The position numbers and the translations under genes were made by a program. Of a DNA stretch of 48,428 nucleotides, positions 17,481 to 24,924 are shown in pieces. This DNA is from Rhodothermaceae bacterium Tc-Br11_B2g6_7 (GTDB lineage Bacteria > Bacteroidota > Rhodothermia > Rhodothermales > Salinibacteraceae): contig LKNB01000019.1 in NCBI GenBank assembly GCA_001564055.1, positions 1-48,428 on the forward strand. The letters run 5' to 3'. The notes under the pieces are model-generated. The model saw only the letters and a program-made list of their open reading frames with translations. It made no database searches and was not told the DNA's origin. Position 1 is the first letter of the stretch; the number at the start of each line of letters is the position of its first letter.

Positions 17481-18140
17481 TTACCGCTCGGCGATGGACT
17501 CCCCAAGGTACGGACGCACGGCGTTCTCAAAGAATGCGTAATCACCCGCGCCCAGCAGATAGTCGCGGATGATGCCGTCCCGATCAATTACATAGCTTAC
17601 AGGCCGGCCCCGCACCATCTTGTCGAACGGCTCGGGCAGGTCGCGCGCGTCTTTCACGTAGCCACTGACCGTTTCAAGCGGCACCTGCTCCTCAAACGTT
17701 TTAATCTGCCGCGGACTTTCGTCGGAGATGGTCAAAATGACCAACCCGTCGTCGGCATAATCGGCCTGCAGGCGATTGAGCTCCGGCATCTCTTCGAGGC
17801 ATGGCGGGCACCACGTAGCCCAGAAGTTGATGAGTACCACCTGCCCCTCAAACTCATGCAGGGTACGCTCGCGGTCGTCGTCGACCATGTAAAACGAGAA
17901 ATTATCTGCTGCCTCGCCGATGCGCGCCTCATCGTTGGCGGGGGCGGGCGGCTGCGGAGGTTGCATCAGAAAGAGCAATGCGAGGGCACCGGTGCCCATC
18001 AGCAATACCGAGAACACGGTGGTCGCCCACTGCAAGCCACCCTCGGGCAAGGGACGTGCGTTGTCGCGAATGGTGAGGTAAATAAACACAGCACCAGCCA
18101 GGATAAACAGGCTGGCCACAACATAGAGCGAGGTATCCAT
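17481..18140 (-). CDS. TlpA/ResA-like membrane-anchored thioredoxin
   Basis: Thiol-disulfide oxidoreductase, 219 residues. Two N-terminal hydrophobic helices (about 4-23 and 38-59) anchor it, and residues about 72-219 form a TlpA-type thioredoxin domain with NFWATWCPPCLEEMPEL (active-site WCPPC at 110-114) and the cis-proline segment RGRPVSYVIDRDG. The CPPC dipeptide between cysteines is typical of reducing ResA/TlpA/CcmG proteins involved in cytochrome c maturation or periplasmic disulfide reduction. Two helices instead of one is slightly unusual and should place the catalytic domain on the same side as the N-terminus, so its compartment is uncertain. Neighbours give no cytochrome context. 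Confidence 0.88.
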   Translation of the reverse strand: MDTSLYVVASLFILAGAVFIYLTIRDNARPLPEGGLQWATTVFSVLLMGTGALALLFLMQPPQPPAPANDEARIGEAADNFSFYMVDDDRERTLHEFEGQVVLINFWATWCPPCLEEMPELNRLQADYADDGLVILTISDESPRQIKTFEEQVPLETVSGYVKDARDLPEPFDKMVRGRPVSYVIDRDGIIRDYLLGAGDYAFFENAVRPYLGESIAER

Positions 18141-18252
18141 CAGGAAGCAAACAAAAGTGGCGATGCGATGGGAGAGACCCCCAACGCACCGCCACGGAAA
18201 AGGTGTCCCATGTTACACCGATGGGAAGCGGCTACGACTGCCGTCCCGCGTA

Positions 18253-19437
18253 TCAACCGAAGTCCAGCAGCAGCGAGAAGCGCATCGTGTCAGACAGCGG
18301 GCTGTCTTCCTCCAGCGCATAAATGTAGGAGAAGTCAATCCCTACGATGTTGTAGCGCAGCCCGGCGCCAAACGTGAGAAACTGCCGGTTGCCGTTGTAG
18401 GGGCTTTCGTAAAAGTAGCCCGTCCGGATGGCAAAGAGTTGGTCGTACCAGTACTCCAGTCCCGTGCCGATGGTCATCTGCTCAAGGGCGTTGACCGAGC
18501 GGTAGTTTTCGGGGTTTTCCTGCCGGTCGCACTCGTTTACAGCAGCCGTGCACACTTCTACCGGCGACCAGGCCGAGAAGATCGCCTGCGTCCACGGATC
18601 GGCACCATCCGCATCGCGGCGGACGAGCATCTTGTTGAAGTCGTTCGCGAAGGTGAGCTGGTTGAAGGCGTCAAAATCAAACGTCAGGCTGTAGCCAAAG
18701 CGCAGGTTGGTGGGCAGCGGATCGCCACTGTCTTCTGCATCTGAGTAGCTGATCTCGGGGCCCATATTGGCCAGGTTGAAGCCGGCAGAGATGGTGGTCC
18801 CCACACCGCCCAGGTCAATCGGGTTGCTGCGGTAGAGGCCGGCAAGATCAAACGAGACGGAGGATCCGGTACCGTCCACCCCATCGGAAAGGCCTTCGGG
18901 CGCCAGGTCGGAGTAGATGAAGCGCGTGCTGATGCCTACGCCAAACTGCGAGGTAAGCTGGCGCGCATAGGAAAGCCCAATGGCGAGGTCATACGACCGG
19001 AACGTGCCCGTAGGATCTCCCTGGAAGTCACGTCCTTCGTGTTCTCCCAGGTTCAGAAAGGTCACCTGCGCGCCAAACGTCCCGACGCCGTCAACCGAGT
19101 GCTTGGCTGTAAGGTATTCGTAGAAGAGCCCTGCATCGAAGGCCGGCAGCCAGTTCGAGTGCGTCAGCGACACCTCCGTGCCGCGCTGAAACGCAAGCCC
19201 GGCCGGGTTCCAGAAGTTGGCGCTGGCGTTATCGGCGATGGCGACCCCCGTGTTTCCCATCCCAGCGGCGCGGCTATCCGGCTCGATCATCAGGAAAACG
19301 ACCCCTGCGCCGCCAATCTGTGCCTCTGCCTGCTCCGTGGGTAGCCACAGCAAGACAACAGCCATAAGTGCGGTAAGTGCGTAGAGCGTGCGCGGACGAG
19401 CCGTGCCCGGCCGCCACGATGTAGACGTGTACTTCAT
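18253..19437 (-). CDS. porV: PorV-like outer-membrane protein of the type IX secretion system
   Basis: FadL-type 14-strand barrel of the PorV/PorQ family; PorV works with the type IX translocon, shuttling cargo to the attachment complex on the cell surface. The 394-residue precursor has a long N-region and a hydrophobic signal (about 18-40, ending EQAEA before QIGGAG). The family signature follows: FLMIEPDSRAAGMGNTGVAIADNASANFWNPAGLA (about 48-82). The remainder alternates beta-strands (YEYLTAKHSV, YDLAIGLSYARQLT, LRFGYSLTFDFD, RFSLLLDFG at the end). A Cys-containing acidic insert (about 285-315) is lineage-specific. ATG 19437 fits the signal peptide. No other por/gld/spr genes are in this window; PorQ is less likely because of the length and N-terminal motif. 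Confidence 0.85.
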   Translation of the reverse strand: MKYTSTSWRPGTARPRTLYALTALMAVVLLWLPTEQAEAQIGGAGVVFLMIEPDSRAAGMGNTGVAIADNASANFWNPAGLAFQRGTEVSLTHSNWLPAFDAGLFYEYLTAKHSVDGVGTFGAQVTFLNLGEHEGRDFQGDPTGTFRSYDLAIGLSYARQLTSQFGVGISTRFIYSDLAPEGLSDGVDGTGSSVSFDLAGLYRSNPIDLGGVGTTISAGFNLANMGPEISYSDAEDSGDPLPTNLRFGYSLTFDFDAFNQLTFANDFNKMLVRRDADGADPWTQAIFSAWSPVEVCTAAVNECDRQENPENYRSVNALEQMTIGTGLEYWYDQLFAIRTGYFYESPYNGNRQFLTFGAGLRYNIVGIDFSYIYALEEDSPLSDTMRFSLLLDFG

Positions 19438-19655
19438 GAGGATTCCCCTGACTAAGATAGTAATGAACGCAGGACACACCGAGCGCCGATGGTGACGGCT
19501 CGCGGCCGAAAGGAGGCATGCCCCTGCGTAGCTACAGTATCGGCGGTAACAACGAGGCGTATAAGCGCGCGGGAAATCTGACCGGAAAAGTGATGATAAC
19601 CAAGGTAGCGGTTTCTTCACACGTCGTCAAGGGGGGCTTTGGCGCAACCCGACCC

Positions 19656-20408
19656 TTACGTGGGCGACGAGGAGGCGTTCTCGTTCTTGTATTGCGTAAG
19701 AATCGACTGCTTCAGGTCCCCCAGCTTTTCGAGCGACGCAGCAATGCGCTGGCTGGCTTCTTCGATATCGCGAGCGGGCTGTGCAATGTCGTCGCCCAGA
19801 TCCAGCGCCCGCGCGAGCTCGACCAGCAGTTGAGCGTTGCCTGAGATGATGGACAGTGGATTGTTGATTTCGTGCTTCACCGTTGCCACTGTGGTGTGGA
19901 TGGTACGCAACAGCCGCATCTGCTCGCGGTGTTCCGCCAGTTGCGCTACCTGCTGCGCCAGCCGGTGGTGATGGATGGCCTCTTTCACCTTAAAGGCTAC
20001 CTCATCCACATACCCCTCCTGCGCTTGCTTGCGCACGTAGTCGGCAGCGCCAGCCTTCATGATGGCGACGGCCGCTGCCTCTCCCTCCTCGGTGAGCAGT
20101 ACCACCACAGGAATATCGTGCTCCGCTGTTTCCAAGCGCTGGAGGAAGTCGAGGCTGTTGCCATCAGGGATGTCGTGGTCAATCACGCATGCGTCGGCAG
20201 CCTTCTGGTCGACGGCCTCCAGTGCGTGGGCAAGGGTGTGCACGCGCGTCACGCGGTTCTGCTCGTGATCAGCGGACAGCCGCGCCTCCAGTGCCTCGCC
20301 TTCGCCTGTATCGGTTGTAGCCACAATGATGTGCACCGGGGCGTCGGCAGGGTCAACCGGGGGCACATCCTCTGGTAAGGGCGACGCGGTGACGTCAGAA
20401 GCAGACAT
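19656..20408 (-). CDS. Receiver-DHp protein lacking a histidine-kinase ATPase domain
   Basis: A 250-residue two-component protein. Residues about 26-145 are a receiver domain: phosphoacceptor Asp77 in CVIDHDIPDG, Thr106 in VVLLT and Lys127 in DYVRK are present, although the usual acidic pair at strand 1 is reduced to a single Asp33. Residues about 150-235 are a HisKA-type dimerisation/phosphotransfer helix pair with the H-box VKHEINNPLSIISG (His179). The protein then ends, without N, G1 or G2 boxes. It thus resembles a phosphorelay intermediate (receiver plus histidine carrier) rather than a kinase. ATG 20408 has GGAGG 5 nt upstream; an in-frame GTG lies at 20414. The next same-strand gene upstream is an MBL hydrolase 24 bp away, so the two may be co-transcribed. 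Confidence 0.78.
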   Translation of the reverse strand: MSASDVTASPLPEDVPPVDPADAPVHIIVATTDTGEGEALEARLSADHEQNRVTRVHTLAHALEAVDQKAADACVIDHDIPDGNSLDFLQRLETAEHDIPVVVLLTEEGEAAAVAIMKAGAADYVRKQAQEGYVDEVAFKVKEAIHHHRLAQQVAQLAEHREQMRLLRTIHTTVATVKHEINNPLSIISGNAQLLVELARALDLGDDIAQPARDIEEASQRIAASLEKLGDLKQSILTQYKNENASSSPT

Positions 20409-20431
20409 ACGCACCTCCGGTTGCTGAGTGA

Positions 20432-21286
20432 TTACAGGTCGGCGAGGGACCGGTGGTTGGTCGTTTCCAGACCCTTCGCGCCCTCCTGCAGGTTGGCTAC
20501 GGCCACTTCAGGGTCATGCTCAAAGAACAGGTGCCACCCCTCCGCATGCGCTTCTTCCAGGAAGGCTTTCTTTTCCTTCATGGTCTCCAGGGGACGCACA
20601 TCGTAGCCCATCACATACGGCAGCGGTACATGGGCGGTGGTGGGCAGCAAGTCGGCGACAAACACCAGCGTTTGCTCATCGCCGTCAATCTTCACAAGTT
20701 GCTGCGCCTCGGTATGGCCAAAGACGGTACGGACACTGATGTTATCGAAGAGCGGTACGTCGCCATCCAGCAGATGCAACTGTGGAGCTGCAGCTAAAGG
20801 CTCCAGGTTCTCCTGTAGAAAAGAGTTTTTCTCACGCGGGTTAGGGTTCTGCGCCCAGTTCCAGTGCGCACGCTGCACATAGTGCGTGGCATTCGGAAAC
20901 GTGAGGGCAAGCGCCCCATTGCGACGCGTGGTGCAGCCGCCGCCGTGATCGAAGTGGAGGTGCGTGAGCACGACGTCGGTTACGTCAGCGGCGGAAAAGC
21001 CCACCGCTTCCAATGACCGATGCAGCTCGGAGTGCTCGTGGTCTACGGCAAAAATCTTGGCGAACTTGTCGGTGTAGGTATCGCCGAGCCCGGTGTCGAT
21101 TAGGATCAAGCGGTCGTTGCCTTCAAGCAGCAAGCAGCGCATGGCCAACGGGATACGGTTCTGCTCGTCTGGCGCGATGCGTTTTTCCCAGAGCGGCTTC
21201 GGGACGACGCCAAACATGGCGCCGCCATCAAGGCCAAAGCGTCCGGTTTCGATGGTGTGCAGCGTGTACGGCCCGAGTTGAGGCAT
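20432..21286 (-). CDS. MBL-fold metallohydrolase (AHL lactonase/YtnP-like)
   Basis: Zinc hydrolase of the metallo-beta-lactamase fold, 284 residues. It shows the dinuclear metal site LTHLHFDHGGG (about 108-118), a VFGHTEAQQL histidine, an ADLLPTTAHV aspartate segment and a late FFEHDPEVAVA histidine, the arrangement seen in the lactonase-like/YtnP branch. An N-terminal GRFGLDGGAMFGVVPKPLWEK motif is typical of this branch. Lactone hydrolysis is possible but not shown; many relatives are unassigned. It ends 23 bp before the receiver-DHp gene and begins 39 bp after the Lon-N gene, all on the minus strand. Confidence 0.87.
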   Translation of the reverse strand: MPQLGPYTLHTIETGRFGLDGGAMFGVVPKPLWEKRIAPDEQNRIPLAMRCLLLEGNDRLILIDTGLGDTYTDKFAKIFAVDHEHSELHRSLEAVGFSAADVTDVVLTHLHFDHGGGCTTRRNGALALTFPNATHYVQRAHWNWAQNPNPREKNSFLQENLEPLAAAPQLHLLDGDVPLFDNISVRTVFGHTEAQQLVKIDGDEQTLVFVADLLPTTAHVPLPYVMGYDVRPLETMKEKKAFLEEAHAEGWHLFFEHDPEVAVANLQEGAKGLETTNHRSLADL

Positions 21287-21325
21287 GCGGGAGCGCTTCA
21301 GTGAGAAGGGAGCGGGGGAAGCAAT

Positions 21326-21982
21326 TCAGGCGTCGATGTCAGGCGGCAGGTCCTCCGGCGGAAAGTCTTTGAAGTGGCCATTGGAGCGGATCTTCTTCTG
21401 GACGCTTTCTACCTGCTCTACGCGTGGGATCATCTCTTCCAGATGCTCCACCAGGAACTGCAGGCGTTCGTTCTCGCGGTCAATGATCAGCAAGGCCTGC
21501 TGCTGCTCTACTGAGAGGCCAGCGTTGGAAGCGATGACGTACGAGAGTTGCTCGTCATCTTCGTAGAGGCTGGGGCGTACGGTGCGACCGGCCAGCTCCA
21601 GCAGGCGCATGTGTTGGGTGATCACCCGCTCACGGAGGGCGGGATCGACCGTGGGCGTGCCTTCGGGCAACAGCTCCACATCGGCCGAAAGGTAGGCGTG
21701 GTCCTGGTGGATCTCTTGCACCTCAAACCGCTCCACGCCCTTGACTTCGATGTCGAGCCGGCCGTCCTCGTACCGTTTGATGACGCGGTCGATCTCGGCA
21801 GTGCAGCCCACGGTAGCCACCTGGTCGTCCTCGGCCAGCATGATGCCGAAGGGGCTGTCGTTGTCGAGGCAGTACTGCACGAGCTCCTTGTACCGCTCTT
21901 CGAAGATGTGGAGCGGCAGCCGCTCGTTGGGAAAGAGCACCAATTGAAGCGGGAAGACCGGAAGGTTTGCAATTTGGGGCAT
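21326..21982 (-). CDS. LON peptidase N-terminal (substrate-binding) domain protein
   Basis: Stand-alone Lon N-domain protein, 218 residues. The start LPVFPLQLVLFPNERLPLHIFEERYKELV is the hallmark of Lon substrate-recognition domains. Then come GIMLAEDDQVATVGCTAEI, the DGRLDIEVKGVERFEV beta segment and a helical half with SYVIASNAGLSVEQQQALL. The AAA+ ATPase and Ser-Lys protease domains of Lon are absent. Such proteins may bind misfolded or specific substrates; function is unassigned. It probably belongs to the minus-strand cluster with the MBL and receiver-DHp genes. Confidence 0.9.
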   Translation of the reverse strand: MPQIANLPVFPLQLVLFPNERLPLHIFEERYKELVQYCLDNDSPFGIMLAEDDQVATVGCTAEIDRVIKRYEDGRLDIEVKGVERFEVQEIHQDHAYLSADVELLPEGTPTVDPALRERVITQHMRLLELAGRTVRPSLYEDDEQLSYVIASNAGLSVEQQQALLIIDRENERLQFLVEHLEEMIPRVEQVESVQKKIRSNGHFKDFPPEDLPPDIDA

Positions 21983-22064
21983 AAGAGCAGCAGGCCGTGC
22001 GGCATGAATAAGGATTGATCGAATGACACCTGCGTCCTCTGTGTTTCCCTACCCGGCTGGATGC

Positions 22065-22085
22065 ACTGGACGGTTACGGTCCAGT
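22065..22085 (-). terminator. Hairpin overlapping the stop of the SSS symporter gene
   Basis: ACTGGAC (22065-22071) pairs with GTCCAGT (22079-22085) around a 7-nt loop that contains the TAA stop codon of the symporter gene. No U-run follows on the minus strand, so this is at best a weak terminator or 3'-end structure. Confidence 0.25.
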
Positions 22086-23900
22086 CCCGCGGGCGGACCT
22101 CGCTGGAGAGACGGGCCGCTCGGCGCTCCCGCGCCACCGATGCAGCAGGTACGCGCCTGTTAGGGCTACGAGGAGCATCGCAATGGCCGTATTCCACTTT
22201 AGAAGCAACAGTGCCCCGGTGCCAAACATCAGGCCGAAGAGCAGCAGCAGTGCCGCCACGGCCTGCTGTAGCGAGCGCACAAGCGCCTGCGCCGGAGCAA
22301 TGCCCAGCCGCGCCCGCTGCCGGGCCCAGCCAGGACCGCCGGGCCGCACCTTCCGAACGAACGCCTCCAGCGTCTCCTCCGTCTCCGGAGCGGTCAGGTA
22401 CATCACCGTCAGCCACACCGCCGCCGTCAGCCCGGTGATGACCACCAGGCGCAGGCCGAAGTCGCCGATTTGAAGCAGCGGCACGACCGATGTGAAGAGC
22501 CCAATGAAGAAGCCCGCCACCATAGCTGCAAGCTCCGCCCAGGCGTTGATGCGCCACCAAAACCACCGTAGAATAAGCACCACGCCCGGACCCGTCCCAA
22601 TCGCCAACACCAGCCGGAAGATCGTCGCCACATCATCGGCAATGAAGGCTGCGGTGCCGCCGATTGCCATGATAAACACCGATGCCACACGCCCGGCCCG
22701 CACTTGCGCTGCATTGGTAGCTTCGGGGCGCCAAAAGCGGAGGTAAAGGTCGTTTGTGAGGTAGGACGCACCCCAGTTGATCTGGGTCGACACCGTGCTC
22801 ATGAAGGCCGCCAGCAGGGATGCCACGACAAGGCCCAGCACGCCGGTTGGTAGGAAATCGACCATCAGCGTGGGGTAGCCGAGTTCGGGGTCCTCCATCT
22901 CCGGGTACAGCACCAGGGCCGCCAGCGCCACCAACACCCACGGCCAGGTGCGCACCACGTAGTGCATCACATTAAAGAGCCAGGCGGCGCGTACCGCCTC
23001 CCGCTCATCGCGTGCCGCCGCAAGGCGCTGCACAAACTCACCGCCTCCATCCGAGCGCCGGAACGTCCACCACTGCAGCCCGACGTAGGCCACGAACGTA
23101 GAGGCTGTGATGCCGGCAAAGGTGCTCCACGCCAGCCCGAACCACGCCTCCCCATCCCACACCAGCGGCACGAACGCCAGCACGTCAAAATCGGTGACGG
23201 CCTGCGCCTGCGTCACCAGCCCCGACAGCCCCCCCACCTCCGGGCTTCGGAGCGCATACCAGGCCACCAGCAGTGCCCCGATCATCCCCAGGAAAAACTG
23301 AAAGAAGTCCGTGGCCACTACGCCCCACAGGCCAGAGAAGCCCGCATAGACCAGCACCAACACCCCGATGCCTACAACGGTGAGCAGCTGTGGATCGAGC
23401 CCCCAGATCTGCTCGCCCGGGCCAAACCCCAGCGTTTCCCAGATTCCCAGCGCGCCGACGACCTTCACGGTGGCGAGGGTGATGTAGCCAATGCCAATGC
23501 AATTGATCGGCACCGCAAACAGAAAGGCTTTCGTGGCCCGGAGGATGGCCGCCGGACGCCCGCCATAGCGCAGTTCGATGACCTCTGCGTCCGTCACCAC
23601 CTCGCTCCGCCGCCAGAGACGGGCAAACACATAAATCAGCGCCACGTGGCTGAACGCGAAGGCCCACCATTCCCAGTTACCGGCAATGCCCCGTGTGCCC
23701 ACCACGCCCGAGATGTAGAGCGGGGTGTCGATAGAGAAGGTGGTGGCCGCCATGGAGGTACCTGCCAGCCACCACGGCAGCGTACGCCCCGATACAAAGA
23801 AATCCTCCAGCGACCCAGAGGCCCGCTGCGCAAGGTAGGCTCCTAAGGCCAGCGTGGCCACCAGGTACGCCAACACAATGAGCCAATCGACCAGCAGCAT
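22074..23900 (-). CDS. Sodium:solute symporter family transporter
   Basis: Inner-membrane transporter of the SSS family (LeuT fold), 608 residues with about 14 hydrophobic helices. The first helix LLVDWLIVLAYLVATLALGAYLA is followed by DFFVSGRTLPWWLAGTSMAATTFSIDTPLYISGVV, the SSS signature with an unwound TM1 region. Further typical segments are YAGFSGLWGVVATDFFQFFLGMIGALLVAWYAL and VVASLLAAFMSTVSTQINWGASYLTNDLY (TM8, containing the serine/threonine residues of the Na2 site). The substrate cannot be read from sequence; related Bacteroidota proteins are often annotated as sugar, proline or Na+/glucose transporters without proof. It is a monocistronic-looking gene, 91 bp upstream of the Lon-N gene. 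Confidence 0.9.
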   Translation of the reverse strand: MLLVDWLIVLAYLVATLALGAYLAQRASGSLEDFFVSGRTLPWWLAGTSMAATTFSIDTPLYISGVVGTRGIAGNWEWWAFAFSHVALIYVFARLWRRSEVVTDAEVIELRYGGRPAAILRATKAFLFAVPINCIGIGYITLATVKVVGALGIWETLGFGPGEQIWGLDPQLLTVVGIGVLVLVYAGFSGLWGVVATDFFQFFLGMIGALLVAWYALRSPEVGGLSGLVTQAQAVTDFDVLAFVPLVWDGEAWFGLAWSTFAGITASTFVAYVGLQWWTFRRSDGGGEFVQRLAAARDEREAVRAAWLFNVMHYVVRTWPWVLVALAALVLYPEMEDPELGYPTLMVDFLPTGVLGLVVASLLAAFMSTVSTQINWGASYLTNDLYLRFWRPEATNAAQVRAGRVASVFIMAIGGTAAFIADDVATIFRLVLAIGTGPGVVLILRWFWWRINAWAELAAMVAGFFIGLFTSVVPLLQIGDFGLRLVVITGLTAAVWLTVMYLTAPETEETLEAFVRKVRPGGPGWARQRARLGIAPAQALVRSLQQAVAALLLLFGLMFGTGALLLLKWNTAIAMLLVALTGAYLLHRWRGSAERPVSPARSARGTGP

Positions 23901-24033
23901 ACGCCAAGAAGTAAGACAGGACCGTATCGTGCACTAAGCGCTTCAGAGCATAGCAAATCCTACGGCCAAGGGCGAACGCCCCGTGCGTTCTGATGCCCGG
24001 CGGCGCTGGATAGCATTAGCAAAAAAAGAGGTG

Positions 24034-24070
24034 GCAAAAAAGAGGCGGCCTCTCGAAAGAAGCCGCCTCT
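24034..24070 (-). terminator. Strong rho-independent terminator of the 99-residue protein gene
   Basis: AGAGGCGGC (24041-24049) is perfectly complementary to GCCGCCTCT (24062-24070), with an inner TCT-CGAA-AGA mini-stem. On the minus strand the hairpin is followed immediately by a T-run (the complement of the A-run at 24036-24040, with a second A-run at 24021-24027). It lies 55 bp after the stop of the 99-aa gene and before the symporter start, so it should insulate the two. Confidence 0.85.
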
Positions 24071-24125
24071 ATGGCGTGTGGTATGGGGACCGCCACACTA
24101 TTGCGTCGTGTGCGCCTGTCAAGCG

Positions 24126-24425
24126 CTACTCTTCCACATCATCGGTGTGAAAGATAAAGGCCATATAATCATCCCCTTCCAGGCGCGATGATTTGACGGT
24201 GAACTTCTCACCGAACCGACGTTGCAGATACCCGCGCAGTCCGCCGACCTCATTTTTCTTCAACTCAACCTTCAACGATTCTCCTTTTTTTAGTTCTTCT
24301 GCGTCATCCGCTACAGGTGCGTACTTCGACACACGTCCCCCGCGCCCGCTGCGCAATTTTGAGAGCTCTTGTTCTGCTTCTTCCATCTTGACGCGCTCTA
24401 CAGAAAACTTGTTTTTCTTAGCCAT
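24126..24425 (-). CDS. Small basic/acidic protein of unknown function (99 aa)
   Basis: I do not recognise a named family. The protein begins with a charged helix (MAKKNKFSVERVKMEEAEQELSKL), then a Gly/Arg patch GRGGR (about 27-32) with a SKYAPVADDAEELKKGESLKVEL segment. Next are NEVGGLRGYLQRRFGEKFTVKSSRL and DDYMAFIFH, with an acidic tail. The predicted order is helix, loop, strand, helix, strand, strand. Small alpha-beta proteins with a SKY...L..Ge...v layout occur among phage and bacterial hypothetical proteins and might bind nucleic acid, but this is only a resemblance. The gene is isolated: strong terminator downstream, AT-rich leader with a 12-bp palindrome upstream. That points to a monocistronic and possibly highly expressed unit. 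Confidence 0.75.
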   Translation of the reverse strand: MAKKNKFSVERVKMEEAEQELSKLRSGRGGRVSKYAPVADDAEELKKGESLKVELKKNEVGGLRGYLQRRFGEKFTVKSSRLEGDDYMAFIFHTDDVEE

Positions 24426-24924
24426 TGGTACAGGATAGATAGGTTTAATACGGTAAAAAGCTACAGGTCATAGCTCGTGTTGCACAACACAGTGCACTGT
24501 TACATAAGCTACCATAGCATCGGTACGTGAACTGTCCTTACGATGCTACCCACTAAAGGATTCATATTTAACGCTGACCAGTGTGCCACCGACATACGCA
24601 TTCTCATCTTTCATTCTGCTATTATACGCTCACACGAATTCACCAGCGTTTACATGTGCTGCAGTCGACCGGCATCGTAAAAAATACGCATACATCGAAG
24701 CATTATTTTGCCGTAGGACCCCAATTTACCCCGGCCGTGCCACCGTGGCTACCGATGAGCGGACGATCGTAACGATTCTCCAACCTTGCCCTGAAGGCAC
24801 GGAGGTCCCCTACGGTGCGCGCAGGCCTCCGCCCCATGAGGTGATCCCATACCCCGTTCGTGCGTTGCCTCAGCGCCTATCACGGTTTACGAATGCCTGG
24901 CTTTTTCACCGACCTATACGAGGG
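24426..24924. promoter_or_regulatory. AT-rich divergent intergenic region with palindrome and inverted repeat
   Basis: This 499-bp gap separates the divergent 99-aa and M20 genes. Its first 300 bp are visibly richer in A+T than the rest of the window. It contains a perfect 12-bp palindrome ACAGTGCACTGT (24489-24500), an 8-bp inverted repeat TAGCATCG (24515-24522) / CGATGCTA (24541-24548), and, nearer the M20 gene, CGGAGG/CCTCCG (24800-24805 / 24826-24831). The frame of the M20 gene is open back to 24583, but the translated stretch has no protein-like character. No tRNA, riboswitch or small gene is recognised. Confidence 0.4.

Noticed and set aside
24583-24924. Possible N-terminal extension of the M20 hydrolase
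   Set aside because: Open frame but AT-rich, with no signal peptide or homology-like features; the family starts at about the ATG 24925.
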